Assembly (NCBI GenBank): GCA_013399695.1
Contig: VXAU01000683.1
Location: 1,398,242-1,462,241, forward strand
DNA from: Formicarius rufipectus
Lineage: Eukaryota; Chordata; Aves; Passeriformes; Formicariidae
Direction of reading: 5' to 3'
DNA: 64,000 bases
Position 1 is the first letter of the stretch, and every line of letters starts with the position of its first letter. Positions 38,746-52,600 of this stretch are shown in pieces. The position numbers and the translations under genes were made by a program. Below the pieces are notes generated by a model. It saw only the letters and a list, made by a program, of their open reading frames with translations, was not told the origin of the DNA and did no database searches.

Positions 38746-41700
38746 TCAATGCTACACTCCTCCTATGCAAAGATAACTATTAGATGTGTTTGGAAAATTG
38801 TAGTAAGGCTGCTTAGACATCTGATTGCTCAGCCTCGGTTTTGACAATATCCTGGGTCAGGGTGAAAATGGCTGAAAGGCAAAAGTTTCCATGCCCCAGT
38901 CACAGCCAACCAAACTGCTGAGGGATGTTCTTCCCTCTTAATGATGATATTTCAATTATTTCAGTTAATTTCATAGAAATAGGCTATAGTAAATTACACA
39001 ACCTTAAGATGCAAACCAAATCCCAGACCACAACAATTCACTCCATCTAAAGAAAACTAAAGAGTTTAATTTTCTCTCTTGGCAAACAAGGTTGCAGGGA
39101 GTAGTCTGAAGTCTTGTTGTTCAGTCAGCTTGGACCTTTGGGCAGCAGTTTCAGAAAGACATGCCATATGATAACAATCCAAATTCTTACAAATTCCACA
39201 AGCAGCATTTGAGGTGTCCAACCTGGCCCTGTGGGCAGGTACTGCAGCACATGCAGAAGGTGGACACAGGCAGCTCTCCATCCTTCATGCCTGGCATCTC
39301 AAACAGCTCAATGTCCTGTAGCGTTACTGACCCTTTTATAGTCACTTCTCCAAAGAAGCATTGGACTCAAAGGAACAGCTTCTGTGGCAGCCAGACAAAC
39401 ATGAATTTCACTTAAATAACTTCCATGTAGACTTGAGCCTTCTCCTTAGAGAGGAGAAATAACAAGCTGCCCCAAAACCCAAGTTCCTCTCCCTAGGTCC
39501 ATGGGCAGCTTGCAGAGTGGTACAGGCATCACTGCAGGCATTTCCCCCCCTGAGGACATGCTCGGTCTGTGTAAGGGTTACTGCCGCAGCGGAGGGGGTG
39601 GAACCAGGGACATGACTCAATCATAACTAAATTACAGCTTCAGAAACTGGATGATCATTAAACCTGTTACCACATGGGAGCAAGCAGATTGCTCTGGCAA
39701 CGTTCCTGCTAGTTCCACAGAATTTCTAGAAGCCATCACCTTAAAAGCCACTATGGAGATCCCAGCATCACTGTAGATCATCTTAGAGGCATTAAGTGAA
39801 AGAAGAGGGAAAGGAGAGGGAGAATCTTTACATCACATTTAAAAAAGGGGGAAAAAAAATGGAGGAAAATGCAGACAAGGAGTCTTTGCATTATCCATCC
39901 AACAACAGCACTTGTAAGTCACAGAAAATAAAGGGAAATAAATAAATTGATACAGGGAAAGGGAAAACACAGCAGACCAAAGATGTGATCCAAAGAATAG
40001 CTGATCACCACAGCGCAGCTGCCTGCATGGACCAGTCTTACTGGTCCATGGTGTAGGTGCAGGGAACGGTGCAGACGCCCCACTGGACTTCCAGTACTTG
40101 CTCTGAAATTTGCCACTGCACCTTGTCCATGCCCCAAGGCAAAACCAAAAAGCAAACAAACAAAAAGCAAAACAGAAAAGACAGTGAAAATTTTACACCA
40201 CGATGTTATGTAAAAAGAGAAGCACAGCTGGAATCAATTTGCAAGATTTGGTGTTCGTCCTGTAACAGCTTCATCTCTGTGGTTTTTCTCAGTATTGATG
40301 CAGTGTGAAAAGCATACAGCTGTGTTTCCCTTTTTAAAAATAAACACACAGTCCTAAGCAGAATTTGCTTGGTACATAAGGGAGCCAATTCTGCCTGATC
40401 TCTCACCTATTTGCACAGGCAACTAGACTGTGTTGGTCCCTGTGAGAGCCACACACAACCCCGAAGCAGATGCACGGGGACACTGATGTCTGTCCCACTT
40501 CACCTCTGCTTTCCGAAACCAGACAGGAAGAAGTCTCAGAATAGCACAAGAATAGTGTAAATACACAGCAGTGTCTCCCCTGAACCCAATCCCAACCTAC
40601 AGCAATTTACATCTCAGGAACTTCCTAAGGTAGAAGTAGTTTCTGTGTGTTTAAAACCTCCCCTGGGTTTTTTTTCACTCTACAGCAGAACAGAGCATTG
40701 TGCAAAGACTTAACTTTATCTATTACTTTCAAATATGCCACTGGTGATGCCTAGCTTTTCCCAGGCTTTGCAGGGTGTGGGAATGGGCTTGTGTAATCCT
40801 TGAAAATGTCCCAGAGAATTGCAAAGGCCAGAAAGGATCAAGGAGGAGCACTTTGCCTCCCCAGGAATAAGGCTGGCTGGAGGTCATCAAAGATGACTTG
40901 CTGGGAGTGTGTGATCCCACCCAGAGCTGGAACATCATACTGAGGGACACAGAACAGAGTAAGGGAGACTAGGCTCACTCCTGAGCAGAAGACATGAGCC
41001 ATGGTACCCAAGGAAGCGCAGCTGCTGCAGCTGGGTACCAAAACTGCTCAGGATCTTGGCACTCCAGCAGACACCTAAACACAGGGCCAGTTTTTCCTAG
41101 AGCTCAGCACATCAGGCAGCACGTTCTTTGGAAAACCTGACTCACAATGCTACAAGCAACATCAGCAGCTTAAACCCTGTTATTCATATGTAGGACAGCC
41201 ATGTCTAGAGGCCCCAGGCATGGTGTAGTATTGCTCGGCCCAGGCACTGCGCAATTCTGCTGGCTGCAAGCAGCAGCTCCAGGAGAGCTGACCTGGCATT
41301 GGCAACCACCATCAGCTTCTTGGGATGCTCTGGAGCACACATGGCTTCCCACCAGCCATAACCCATCCCATTTCTCCTTTCTGATCAATCACATCCCTGC
41401 AGAGAATATTTGGATTTGAAATCACAGCATCAGACTCCAGCAGCTCTGTTGCTGTTGGTGAGGCATCCCAAGCACACATCTCTTGGCTTAATTTCAGCCC
41501 ATGCAGACTTAGCCCCGCTAGGTTTGCGTCACAGGCGAGACAGACACCAGCAACCAACATCTTTTTCTGTGGCTCATGTATGTGCTTTTAATCCTTCATC
41601 AGCCCTTGGGGAAGAAGCTGCCACTCCCTCCCGGAGCTCATGTTTTGCTTTAGCCCATCAGGAGTTTTTCCTCAACATGCACTGTGAGGAGGCAGCACGG

Positions 41701-42218
41701 GGTTTCATCCCTCTTGGACTCCAAGACCTCCTGAAACGATCCAGCTGTGAATTTTCCCATACATGGACATTTAGGGACGACTTACTAAAACAAAGATCAT
41801 GCCACATAGGGAAATAGCCAGAATTATTCTGACATCTGTTTCACCATGAAAGGGATGTGGACCTAAATAGGAAGGCAGCTCAATCATCTGGACAACACAG
41901 AGAAGGAGCTGACTGACAGACTATTCCAGGAGAGGACAGACATGGCTTAGTGACCTGCAACAGAGATCCCATAGTTTCAGAAACCCTATGCAGGAGGAAA
42001 TGTTCTCTGTCAACTGCAGAAGCAGCATGTTTTTAAATGTAAAGGAAAAAAGGGGTTTTCTCTAGCACAGGAGACAGAAGAAAGAAGGTGGGTCTGGGTC
42101 AGTGTAGCACATCAAGATCTAGATTTACTTCTCCTTTTTTCGCCCCTAACCTTCCCTATGAACTTAGGCAACCTGCCCTGATTTTATTTGCAGAAGTTTT
42201 AAGTGTTGTCTTTATGTA

Positions 42219-42249
42219 CTGAAAGGGCCAGTGCTCAGCACCCTTTCAG
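42219..42249. repeat. Short inverted repeat
   Basis: CTGAAAGGG (42219-42227) and CCCTTTCAG (42241-42249) form a perfect 9-base stem around a 13-base loop. It is probably fortuitous. Confidence 0.7.
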
Positions 42250-43835
42250 GCTGAAAGCCCATCAGGTTCCCACTGGTCATGCCAGGGACAGCACAGTGCC
42301 ACAAGGACATGGAAAGAAGCCCTGAAAGGAGCCCTGACTGGAGCAAAGCCACAGGCAGAGGCACCTTTTATCTACAACATCTACAAAACAAGAAGCATCT
42401 CATGTTGCCATTGAGAGGACTGTAGTTAACTCTGAAAACACAGAGGAGCTTTCTTCCAGAAACTGAATTGTTCTTCACCATCCTCCCAATCCTAAAGTAA
42501 TATACAAGAGAGAAGACTAGTACCACTGCTATCAGACACTACAGGACTTGCCAACCCACCTGGCCCAGATCAAAGGAGACCAGAAGAGGAAAAGTCCTTG
42601 CTGAACTATAACTAATGGCATAGCATATTCCCCCTGATCCAGACCCAGTCTTGCAGGCCTTCCACTGAAATTATGGGGCAACTCCTTACCCTACATGAGT
42701 CAGCAGGAGTACCTGGGTTTCTGCGGAAAGGAGGAACAGTTTCCCGAGACACAGGATAAACATACTTGTATGCTTTTTGGTAGGTGTACCCATAGTATCC
42801 TATTGGCCAGAAACATGTGCTGGCCAACAAGATATCTGGAAAAATGGCCTGCAATTTAATTTTTGGCAGAAAATGAGCAATAGAATAGGTCCTTGTTTCA
42901 AACCCACACCTTTAAGACAGGTCTTGAACATTTACTACCAAATGTGAAACTATTAGCTCAAGATAAACAATAGAATTAGGGAGTAATCTGAAGAATTATT
43001 TATTATATAAACACCTAAGTTTCAGAATATGCAGTTGAGAAGGGCTTCAGCTCATAGGTAGAGATACCAAGTCAATGCTAGGACCCATTCTCATCTGACT
43101 CACGTTGAAAGCAACAGGGGATTTTCAGTATTATCACAACAGAAGTCGTCATCTTCCTCTGCTGGCAAGGGGATTGAAAGTGATTGACCTGATTTCATAA
43201 AAGTATCAGCATGTGTGTGGTGTGTAGTCTGTTGCTCTTCCACACTCCTGTGGTTTCTGGGCACACAGCAGCAGCCTGCCTGCTACAGACTGTAAACCAA
43301 AATACAGGTTGGGAAATCAAAAAGGTGGGAGAGGAACAAAAGAGAAATTCCTGGACACATCTGAATCCAGTGTAGGTCAGCTAACATTTGAATCAGAAGT
43401 AGTAACTGAATAGGAAAATAATCATTTCCTCTCCTTCAGAAATAGCAGCTGTGTGAGGCACAGGAAGTACACATGCTCTCACGTTTTGATTTTCAAATAA
43501 ATGTCAGATGAAATGCCATCAAGAAGAGATGGAATAAGCCTGGGAAAGTCCTTTTTTGTTGCTATTATTTTTTCTTTGCTTTTCTTCCCATAAAGGCAAA
43601 ATTCTGGCTTATTTCTACATTTGCAGATTTGCTGAAATAAGTTCAGTGGTACCTGAAATTCAGAGTACATCACTACAAACTAATCAGCAACCGGAAAAAA
43701 AAATGTTTTCATGGTTAAAGCCACAGGTTACATCAAAACTGAAGTCTATTAATGTCTTAGAAAAATTTCAACAAGAGGAAAAAAGTGAAAGGATTCAATG
43801 AACAGGAACTAATTTCTTCAGTAAAAGCCTAAAAA

Positions 43836-43857
43836 TTTTTTTTTTTTTTTTTTTTTT
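43836..43857 (+). repeat. T22 homopolymer
   Basis: This is an uninterrupted run of 22 T immediately preceded by AAAAA. No retroposon body is visible to the left or right. Confidence 0.9.
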
Positions 43858-45952
43858 ACATAATCCATCCCCAGTCTTCTTTCATGTGATTCACTTTGAC
43901 TGTACCAGACCTGGTGGCACCTTTTAAAAGACCTTCACTGCTTTAAAGTGTATTGATTTTAACAGGCTTGGTTGAAAGGCAATTTTACTCATTTCTACAT
44001 GGCTCCATTATTTTTCTTGAGTTTCTAATTCAGCCCTGGATGTCTTCTATTTCTTTTTTACTCCAATCTAATGTATTCCAGAGTATCATTTCAACTCTAC
44101 ACCTTCAAAGGCCACTTGTATTGACCCAGTGACCTCTCTACTGCCCTGGTGAGATGAGGGAAGGAGCAGAGCCTCTTGGCTGGGAAGGATCCAACCTTGG
44201 GGGTGGCAGGCAGTGAGTCAGAGGTGGGCTCATTCCCAGGATTTCACACAGGGCAGCAGCTGCTGGAAAGTTTCTGTTTCACAGACCTGCTTCTCATGAA
44301 TGCTTCAATCCCACTGGGTCTTAAGGCTAATACTGGCAAACCCCATTTCGGCCTCAAGAAGCATGATATAAAACACCTCATGGATAGCAAAGGTTGTGAC
44401 ATACACTGCCAGAAACCAGACATAATCTGAATCACTCCAATCTGCTCAACCTCTGACTGGTAGCCAGTGTGCACCAAGCTCTCACACGGACAACTGTAAG
44501 AAAGGGTAGGTACAAAAATTATAACACTGTTCCACAAGTCAGGTCTTGTGTGTAGAGATCTAGCACTGTACAGGAGGCACCAGCACCTTGAAGTAAATAT
44601 TCAGCAGCATCTTGCCCCCTATGTGGTCTTCTTCCCAGTGCACCAGGTTAGAGACCAGCCTGTCAGAAACATATTAAAGAATTCGTACCCAAAACCAGCC
44701 TCTATCCTGAAAACTAAAACAAAACTCTGGCCAGGTGCACTTTATGAAAAGTAGAAGAGGAAATGGGTCAGGTCCATCGCCCACTGTCCCACAGGCTTCT
44801 TCCTGGAGAGTTCTTTCTTTCTGTCAGGCAGGGGTGGCATCCGTACTGACTGCAGCCAGCCCACAAGCCAGTGGATTCTTCTGTTGAAAGATCCTTCTTC
44901 AATGCATGTGCTCCCTAGCCAGCACTAAAGCACTGTCAGCTTCTTTGCATTCATCAGGTGGCAGAGGTATCACCACCTTTAGAACTGTGAGCACAACCCC
45001 TCTGCAAGATTACAGCCACAGCAGTTCAACCTGGCTCTGCCAGAGCAAGGTATGAGCAGAGCAAACAACCTTCCAGCAGCAGCCTCAACAATTAGAGTAA
45101 CTTATCTCTAGGGAAACTCCGAAATACACACTAGCTCTTCTTTAATGGTGCAGACTCATTTCCCTGTTAGCAGCAGTTGAAATGTGCGTATGTGTCATCT
45201 GTTTCAAGGGAGCTTTTGCTAAGTAATTCTTCCTCAAACTAGTTTGCAGCAAGGTGGCTCATCAGGGCCTCCTACATCATGTGGTGGTGTGTGGCGATTC
45301 CCTTTGTCAAACAGCACTTTCTGTTTTTATGGCAAGAGAGAAACTAAGAAGATTACCCTCAGTTTTCTAAGATACATTTACTGTAAGTGATTTAAGCAGT
45401 GTAGGAAGCTAACTTCAGAAAGGCAGGTTGAGTGATTCAATCAAGCCAAGTATCTTAGTAGTCACTGATTTCTCCTTTGCTTTTGTCACTTCCTCTTTTG
45501 GAGGCATTAATTCATTTTAAAAGCGTAGGATAATGCTTATTTTAGAAGATTAAAACCACACTGATTTGTGGTTTTCTTTCCCTTTTGTGAAACTTAAACA
45601 ACCTCCAGTGGCTACTGGATTAGAAGAGGCCAGCTGGAGCTGGGGAAATAGAAGCATCTTCTGGCAACCTGAACACTCTGATATGAGAGGTGGAATCTGC
45701 CTGCACACAAAGCACTTCTCCAGCTCATCAGAGAGAAACATGAGAGTAAGATGACAAGGCAGGGAAAGGACAATATTAAGAAAATAAGTGTGAGCCAGCC
45801 TGCTTCGGGGTTTAATGCACAATGTCCATGGCAGGGCAGTTGGTATATGAGTAAGGGACTGCAGCATCTGAGCCCTGCCCCTCTCATGCAGGAGCTCAGT
45901 CGAGCCCTTTAATGCCTGGCAGTGCCTATGTTACACCTCACACTCAGCCTGT

Positions 45953-45971
45953 TCCTCCTCCTCCTCCTCCC
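45953..45971 (+). repeat. (CCT)n trinucleotide repeat
   Basis: About six CCT units are present, within a GC-richer local context. Confidence 0.85.
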
Positions 45972-46568
45972 TGCACCTGCCTGTGTGTCATGCCAGTCTC
46001 CTGCCCTCAAGCAGAGGCTCATCAGCAGCCAAGCACTGCAAATGGGACTGACTCAACAGATCTATGGGAATTGCTCTGCACACCCACACAAGAAGATGGC
46101 AAGGTTTGTTCCATTGCCAAATCCTGTCTCTCACTGTCCTCAGCTCAGCACCTCACTCCTCTCCACTGCAGGACTAAGGAAGTGTCTCTTGTGAGTCCGC
46201 AGCTGTCACCTCCAGCACCAGTGCTGCAACACCAGCTGTGAGGGAAGATTTGCCACTTCTGATCAAGTCTGTAAGCTCCTGCTTGCTGCTCACAAGACAC
46301 CTTGACAATCCTCTTTCTAAGAGGGGGGAAAACCCTTCCCATGCCAGGAAGAAGAGAGAGATAAACCTCAGGGTGAGCTGGTAGACTGAAGCAAGACTCA
46401 AAGTAACCCCTGATCCAGGAGCAGTTCCCATTCAAGATAAACAGCCAGATGATGAGGGGGGACAGTACTCCTTCCTCACATGCCATTCAGGTTTCTAGGG
46501 CTCCTGTAGCAATTCTGGGACTTGTTTGGGGCTCACTTGACTGTTACCAAAGCAATTCAGGGGGGAGG

Positions 46569-46611
<43 letters not shown>

Positions 46612-46620
46612 AAAAAAAAA
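46569..46620 (+). repeat. Very long A homopolymer, A41-G-A10
   Basis: There are forty-one A, one G, then ten A, preceded by GGGGGAGG. It is the longest homopolymer in the window. There is no AATAAA-type signal in the 40 bases upstream and no recognisable retroposed body, so it is unlikely to be a processed-transcript tail. It produces a false polylysine frame on the plus strand and a polyphenylalanine frame on the minus strand. Its length in the source genome is uncertain, because such runs are often misassembled. Confidence 0.92.
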
Positions 46621-49600
46621 GTAAAATGGAGTTTCCTGCAGTGCTTCGGTTCCTGAGTTTGATTTGGGTTTTCACTTGACATTGCAGACAACTGGCTCCT
46701 GCACACTCGCTGGTGCCACTGTCCTCACTGCCAGGAAGTGCTACGGCTGCTGCTCCAAGTTTGTCTTCCTTCTCCAATTGTACAATCGCCAAAGTTCTCG
46801 TTAGTGTGAAAACATCTATTGTCTGCCCAACTTCCCAGATGCATCACCTGCAATGATTAAATATTTTACAAGATCTGATCACCTTTCTGCATAAATCTGG
46901 TTTAGGTGAGACCATTTCTCACCACTCCTGGCAGGTCAGCGAAACTTTTATGGAAATGATTCCTTAGGTCAGGTTGAAGTCCTCTGGCCTGGCTTTGACT
47001 CATGACTCTTTCAAGCCACATTATGCATGTCCAGAGAGAGACGTGGTCTCCTTCAACAACCCCACAAACAGAAACAAAGGACGGATGAGCCTGGTTTTCC
47101 ACTGGGCTTTTCCCTCTTCCCACCCGCAGCCATTGCCAGAAACAGCTCCTCCCTCTCTGCCATGCTGCTCGTATTTTGGCACAGCCATGTGATAGACATG
47201 CACATTAGAGACACTGAAAGGGCTGTCAAGGGGAATCAAGCCCTGAGCACTGCTTCAAAGGCAGATCTGCATCCAGAGCAGCTTGCCTCTCCACCTGCCA
47301 CATCCACAGCTGCGTTTGCAGATATGTGTGTTTGAGGAGGAAAATTCATCCTCAAGACAGAAATTTGTTAGGCCAACATTGAGCTAGTTCAGATTATAGG
47401 ACTTTGGTACAGCCAGCTTTTTTTCTCTCCCAGAAGCAGCCAGGCTTGAAGAGTTTTGGTTTGAATTCATGATAATGATTACCTTTCATCAAAATGTGCT
47501 TCAAAAGTTTGCACGCCAGACAGCTGCCGAGAGAGAAACCCCTTCATACGTGACTTCTGAGTAGAGAACAACAGACCCCAACCATGACATCATCTGCTAG
47601 ATAGAAAGGACTCTGAGAATCTCCCACCTGAAGATTAATTGCAGGCATGCAAGGAGACCACTGGTTCCTGATCAGCTACAAACAGAAGGAAATTCCAGCA
47701 TTTTCTCCTCCTTTCTTCCTGCTCAAATTTAACTGTGAAAGCCTCACCAAGAACACCAGTTAGGGCAAAAAATGCTAGCTTCAGCTGTGGTAGCTCCCAA
47801 ATACTTTACAGTCAGAGAGGCTCAAAGATCAACCCCAGAAATTATATATCTGATAATGAAAAACTACAGATTCTCTGCTCTCCAGCAATTGAATCATTGC
47901 TTTCATCACAAAAAAGATAAGCAATTTTCTGAGCTGTGAAATGTCTCATTTGACATTGAAACAAGGAGTCACCCTAATACATTAAGATCACAAGAGTTGA
48001 AATGGTTTTGGTCGGCATTCCCCACAAACTTTTCACACCACCCATGAAAATCCAGACAGCAGTGCTGCTTCCCATCAGCTGTAAAGCCACTCTGCAGCTT
48101 AAAAGATCTGAAAACTCAGGGTCCACTTTAACTTCAGTAGGCACTTGAAGATTTGCTGCTCCATCCTTTTTCCACCATTCAGAAATACCATTCAGGTACC
48201 TTCCCATCAATGGGGATACAAACAGCAACTCCTGTTTCCAGTCCAAAACGTACATGGGGTACGTTTCACTGCTGCACATCACAGTCTGGAGTTATGAATG
48301 GACAAGACATCCACCTCTCGCGGCGTCAGCTCAACAACTTATCATCACAACATACCCATAACCTGCTTTCCTCCTCAACATGCTGCAGTTACAATGTGTT
48401 CATTCCAAGTGTTTAAATAGGTAAACAGGGCTGCTTTCATCTCCAGTAGGTTACAGATAACAAGCGGTTTTGCTGGCAGATCAAGTCAGGGCTTCGCGTT
48501 GTCTTCCTGCCCAGTAGCTTGCCCTGCACACTCGTGCTGAGGGCAAACTCGAACCACCAGAGCCAGATGCTTGCTCTAGGCAGAAGGATTGTGCCTGGGA
48601 AATGCTCACAGGGATCCCACCACGACACACCAGAGAGGGCTGTCGCTGTTGCAGCTGCCTCCCTCTGGCACGAGCAGTAACAAGCCGGCAGGTAATGGTA
48701 ATACTTTCCTTTAAGACAGCTGGCTTAATGTGAACTTGCCTTATATTGTAACTGAGCAAGCAATATTGCTTAACTAGGTTTTTAAAGAAAAAAAAAAGCC
48801 TCCTTTGAAGAAGCAATCAATTTATAGTCCAGTTGTTGCTTATACAGTTACAGCCTAATTTTGAGGTTATAAGCTCTTTTGTGCAAGACTGAAATGAAAA
48901 GGTTGCTTTTAACACAATAACAGCTTTGAGCTAAGATACAGACATTTTATCTAAGTTAGACAAAGCACTGATAAATATCTAAGAGGAAGGGGCTTTTAGC
49001 AAGCAGAATTTCTTTTTCCACTGATGCAACAGAAATTACATTTTTAAGTACTGTCTAACATTGACCAAACTGAAGATGCTTCTCAGACCACAATCTTGAG
49101 GCACACAAAGCCTTTTTTAAAGACTCCAAAAAAGATTTGCAGAACAATGCTCTGTGTGGTGCAGTTACCCAAGAAAAGGGCCGTTCACAACACAGACTGT
49201 AGACAAAAAGGCCTTTGGTTGGAAGTCAGTAGACATAAATCAAACATCAGCCATACAGAAATGTGAATGTAGGTGAAAAACCAGTGTATGTGTATGTGGA
49301 GAAGGGATAAGAAAGATCACCACACAATCTTGGGTTAATTTTAGGCATCTAACTTAGGTGTATATACCAGCCCTGTGTAGTCAGCAGAGTATCCAGAAGG
49401 TGACTCAGATCCCTGGAGTCCAAGGTTGGGTTGTGTCTCCTCGGGCAGACTCCCTGCCTGCACCCCTGGCACAGCAGGCATCTCAGTGCCCCTGGTTCTC
49501 CAGAGAGGCTCCCATCCTCTAGAGGAGCATCAAGTTAAATTAAGGTTGGAGGGAACAACAGGAAAATGCATAGCATCCAGACCCAAAAAACTTGCCATGT

Positions 49601-52600
49601 AAATAGACTAGTGACTGCAGAAATAAAAGGCACATCACTTGCTGCACCTTACAGTGGAGGATCTGAAAGGAGGACCTGGAGCTGCTGAAACCCTGGTCTC
49701 TGCTCAGACCCCTCCCTGAGGTATTGCTGTGAGACATCCTGCTCTGTGCCTCCACCCACCCTTACTTTGCTGACTGGGGACCTCTCCAGGGACATGCCAC
49801 CAGCCCGTATATTCAGCCAGTCTTCTGAGTGCTGAGACTCTTTCTCAGCAGGAAGCAGAGCTACTTGACTCAAAAACAGTTCCTGGATGGTTTTGCCTTC
49901 TCTGCCAAAGCACAAATGCTCTCTGTGTGTCACAAGCTGGAACAAACACTTAAGTGTGGGAAGCTTCAGAGGACCACCAGCTGTATGTCAAAACACCTCT
50001 TCCAGAGACTTGAGGGTCTATAGATGGCACACTACCCAAGCCAGCTATATGCTTCCTCACAGCTTTACAGGAGACACTTTTGGGGATGAGGTGAGACCAA
50101 GATATGCTTTCATCCAGCCACCAGTCCCCATTTCCTCTGAAGGATTCACATGTACCTATCCCAATTACAGAAACAGATATCTGATGTTGGATTACAGCCA
50201 GATAATTATGCTGAAGCGCCTTCTTTTCAGGAATAAACATTATTCTTTCTAGGTCATGAGCTGGGTTTAAGCCACTCAGGTACAAGGGAGAGACTCATTA
50301 TCAATGTCCAAAGTACCTACTGGCATCTGCAACTTTCTTTTAAATCTCTGCTGTGTACACATAGACACAATCACAGATCCTTTCCACCACTTCCAGAAGC
50401 ACCTGCAAGCGTAGTTCATAGGCAGCAGTCACACATGAGGCAGCTCATGACACCCACAAGACTGTCACCATCAAGTGTGTCATGCAAAGGTGCCACCCCA
50501 CAAGACTCTGCCGTCCAACAATCCACGGGCTAGACCCAGCCAGACTCTGCCAAGGAGAGCCTTTCAGAGATGTTGGTGCAGGTGGTCAACTGGCCACCTC
50601 TCAAGGCAGGCACAGCACCCAACGTCAGCTGCTTGTGGGAGACTCTGCGTGGATCCACAGTGTGAAAGAGAGGAGCAGATGAAGGATGCTTGAACTCTCT
50701 GACCCAGAGAGCTGGCAGTGTAAGGCAAGGAAGGCTTTTTCTGCCATAGCAAAGCTGGTCAATGCACGGAGAGCAATCCTACCAAAGGTAAGATCTCAGC
50801 AGAGATGCAATGAAGGGTTCAGCATTTGGTATCACTATGGTGAGCCCCAGAGTCCTTGAGCCCAGAGGCAAACTGTTATCCTGACTATCCTTGGACCAAC
50901 TAAACACTAGGTGAATGCAAAAAGTGCAGAAATGCCACAGACCTACCAGTTCCCTCCCATGATGACAGAAAGAAAACAGTGGAGGAATAGTGCACTGATT
51001 CGCAACAAGTCAACTTAATTCCCCAACGAGATGCTGAAAACAGCAAGAGCTTCCCTGGAGAAAATGTTGACCTCTAAGTGTTTACGGAACAAAACCCACT
51101 GGTGTTTTCTACATATTTTGAAGCTATGTTCCCGCTGCTATTGTAAAACAACATGGGTCAGCAGGAGTCAATGAAGACCTGCCGTTTCACATCAGCTGGA
51201 AGAGAACACCTGAGTTACTACAGTGCTGTTTTTCTCACATGACTACTCTATATGATAAAACTTCTAATTAACTACATAGTAAATGCGATGGGAAGACTCT
51301 TTTGCTAATTATTTCTACACCCTTAGGCAACAGAATAAAATCAATATGTAGCAAGAAAATGATAGTTAAATAGCCTTGGTAACTAGTGCTGTAGGTAAAT
51401 TACCAGTGTGGCCACGGATGGGAATGCCTTCACAAATCAGGGTGCCAGTGAAACCAGGCTTCAGATGTGTGTCACCCACCAAAGCCCCTCTGCTTCCTTC
51501 AGGACAGCCCCTCAACTACTTGCAATGTGGTCCCACAGTCCCTTCATTCACAACTGCTCTGGGGAGCCTACTCGAAGCAGAGTAGGCTTCCCTACACTTT
51601 CTTGTATTGAAAAGTCTGTGCTAACAGGTACTTGCTTTAGTGCTACTGGAACAGCCAAAAGGAGGGAAAATGACCTTAGCAGCCATGCAACCACGCTGGT
51701 GTAACATTGCTTCTTATTTCACATAGGGGAAAAAGTTTTAGGATTCAGTCACACTTGTGTAAAACCAGGACTCACCACAGTGTGATTCTGTGACCCCTTA
51801 TTAATAGTTCCTTCTCCCACACGCAAGGAAAGACAAGATTTGAAGATTTAAACCCAAGGGATTTGTCATTTTGGACCCTCTGTTTTGCTGTGCCCAATCC
51901 CATTGCCCTTGAGGGGATCTGCACTTCCAAAAGCCACTGAAAGTTTAGTTAAAGTTGGGCACCCAACCTAAGAGCTACACACATCTGAAAGCCTTCGTAA
52001 GTTAACCTTGTTTGCCAGCCACGGAGCTTCATTGATCTGAGAGTGAGATAATAATTTACAAAACAAAACCACAACCACTTGTTAGCTGTAAGTGCCTTCA
52101 TATTCACTCCATTAATTCAAATGTGCATTAGACATGGAAATGCAGCTGAAGCACTGGGTGCTGGCGGAGCGGCGTTCCCTTCCAGACTCCTCGCATCAAG
52201 TCCCGTCCTGCCGCATTCCCATGCCAAGCTGGCAAGGGCCAGGCCCCGCCAGGAGATAAAGCTGGCTGCTGCACAGGAAGGCGCATGCAGAAGGCATGTC
52301 TAGCAAGTACGCTCTCATGACTAACATTGCATTTCTGCGATAACAGGCTTGGCCACCTACACAACTAGCCCTCTGAATAAATACTTTTCTGCACGGGTTC
52401 CCATGAGCAGCAGACTGATGGGAGAGCGAGATAAGCTTTTGCTGTCGCTCTCACAAGGGTTTTCTAGGTCTGGACTATCTTCTGGATCTCACACACGGCT
52501 CTTGTAGCTCTGTTTTCTATCAGTCACTACCAAGACACCAGACCACCGTTTTTGTTCATACCAATATGCCACTGAGCTCCCAAAAAGCCCAGATGAGCAC

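Larger units (their letters stand above)
38746..46568. other. Unique non-coding stretch
   Basis: No gene is recognised. It includes a short hairpin at 42219-42249, a 22-T run at 43836-43857 and a (CCT)n tract at 45953-45971. Open frames of up to 135 codons (41410-41817) and 113 codons (46145-46486) have opposite-strand overlaps and no domains. Confidence 0.6.

Noticed and set aside
41410..41817. 135-codon open frame on the plus strand
   Set aside because: It has no domain and is overlapped by a minus-strand open frame.
42150..42195. Possible further MIR core (GAACTTAGGCAACCTGCCC)
   Set aside because: Only a dozen positions agree and the flanks do not continue the pattern.
46569..46620. Poly(A) tail of a processed pseudogene
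   Set aside because: There is no AATAAA-type signal in the 40 bases upstream, no recognisable mRNA body and no target-site duplication seen.
46449..46679. Open frame with a polylysine stretch
   Set aside because: It is purely a translation of the A41-G-A10 simple repeat.
50780..50795. Strong splice-donor-like AAAG|GTAAGA
   Set aside because: It is an isolated hexamer match with no upstream exon that could be supported.
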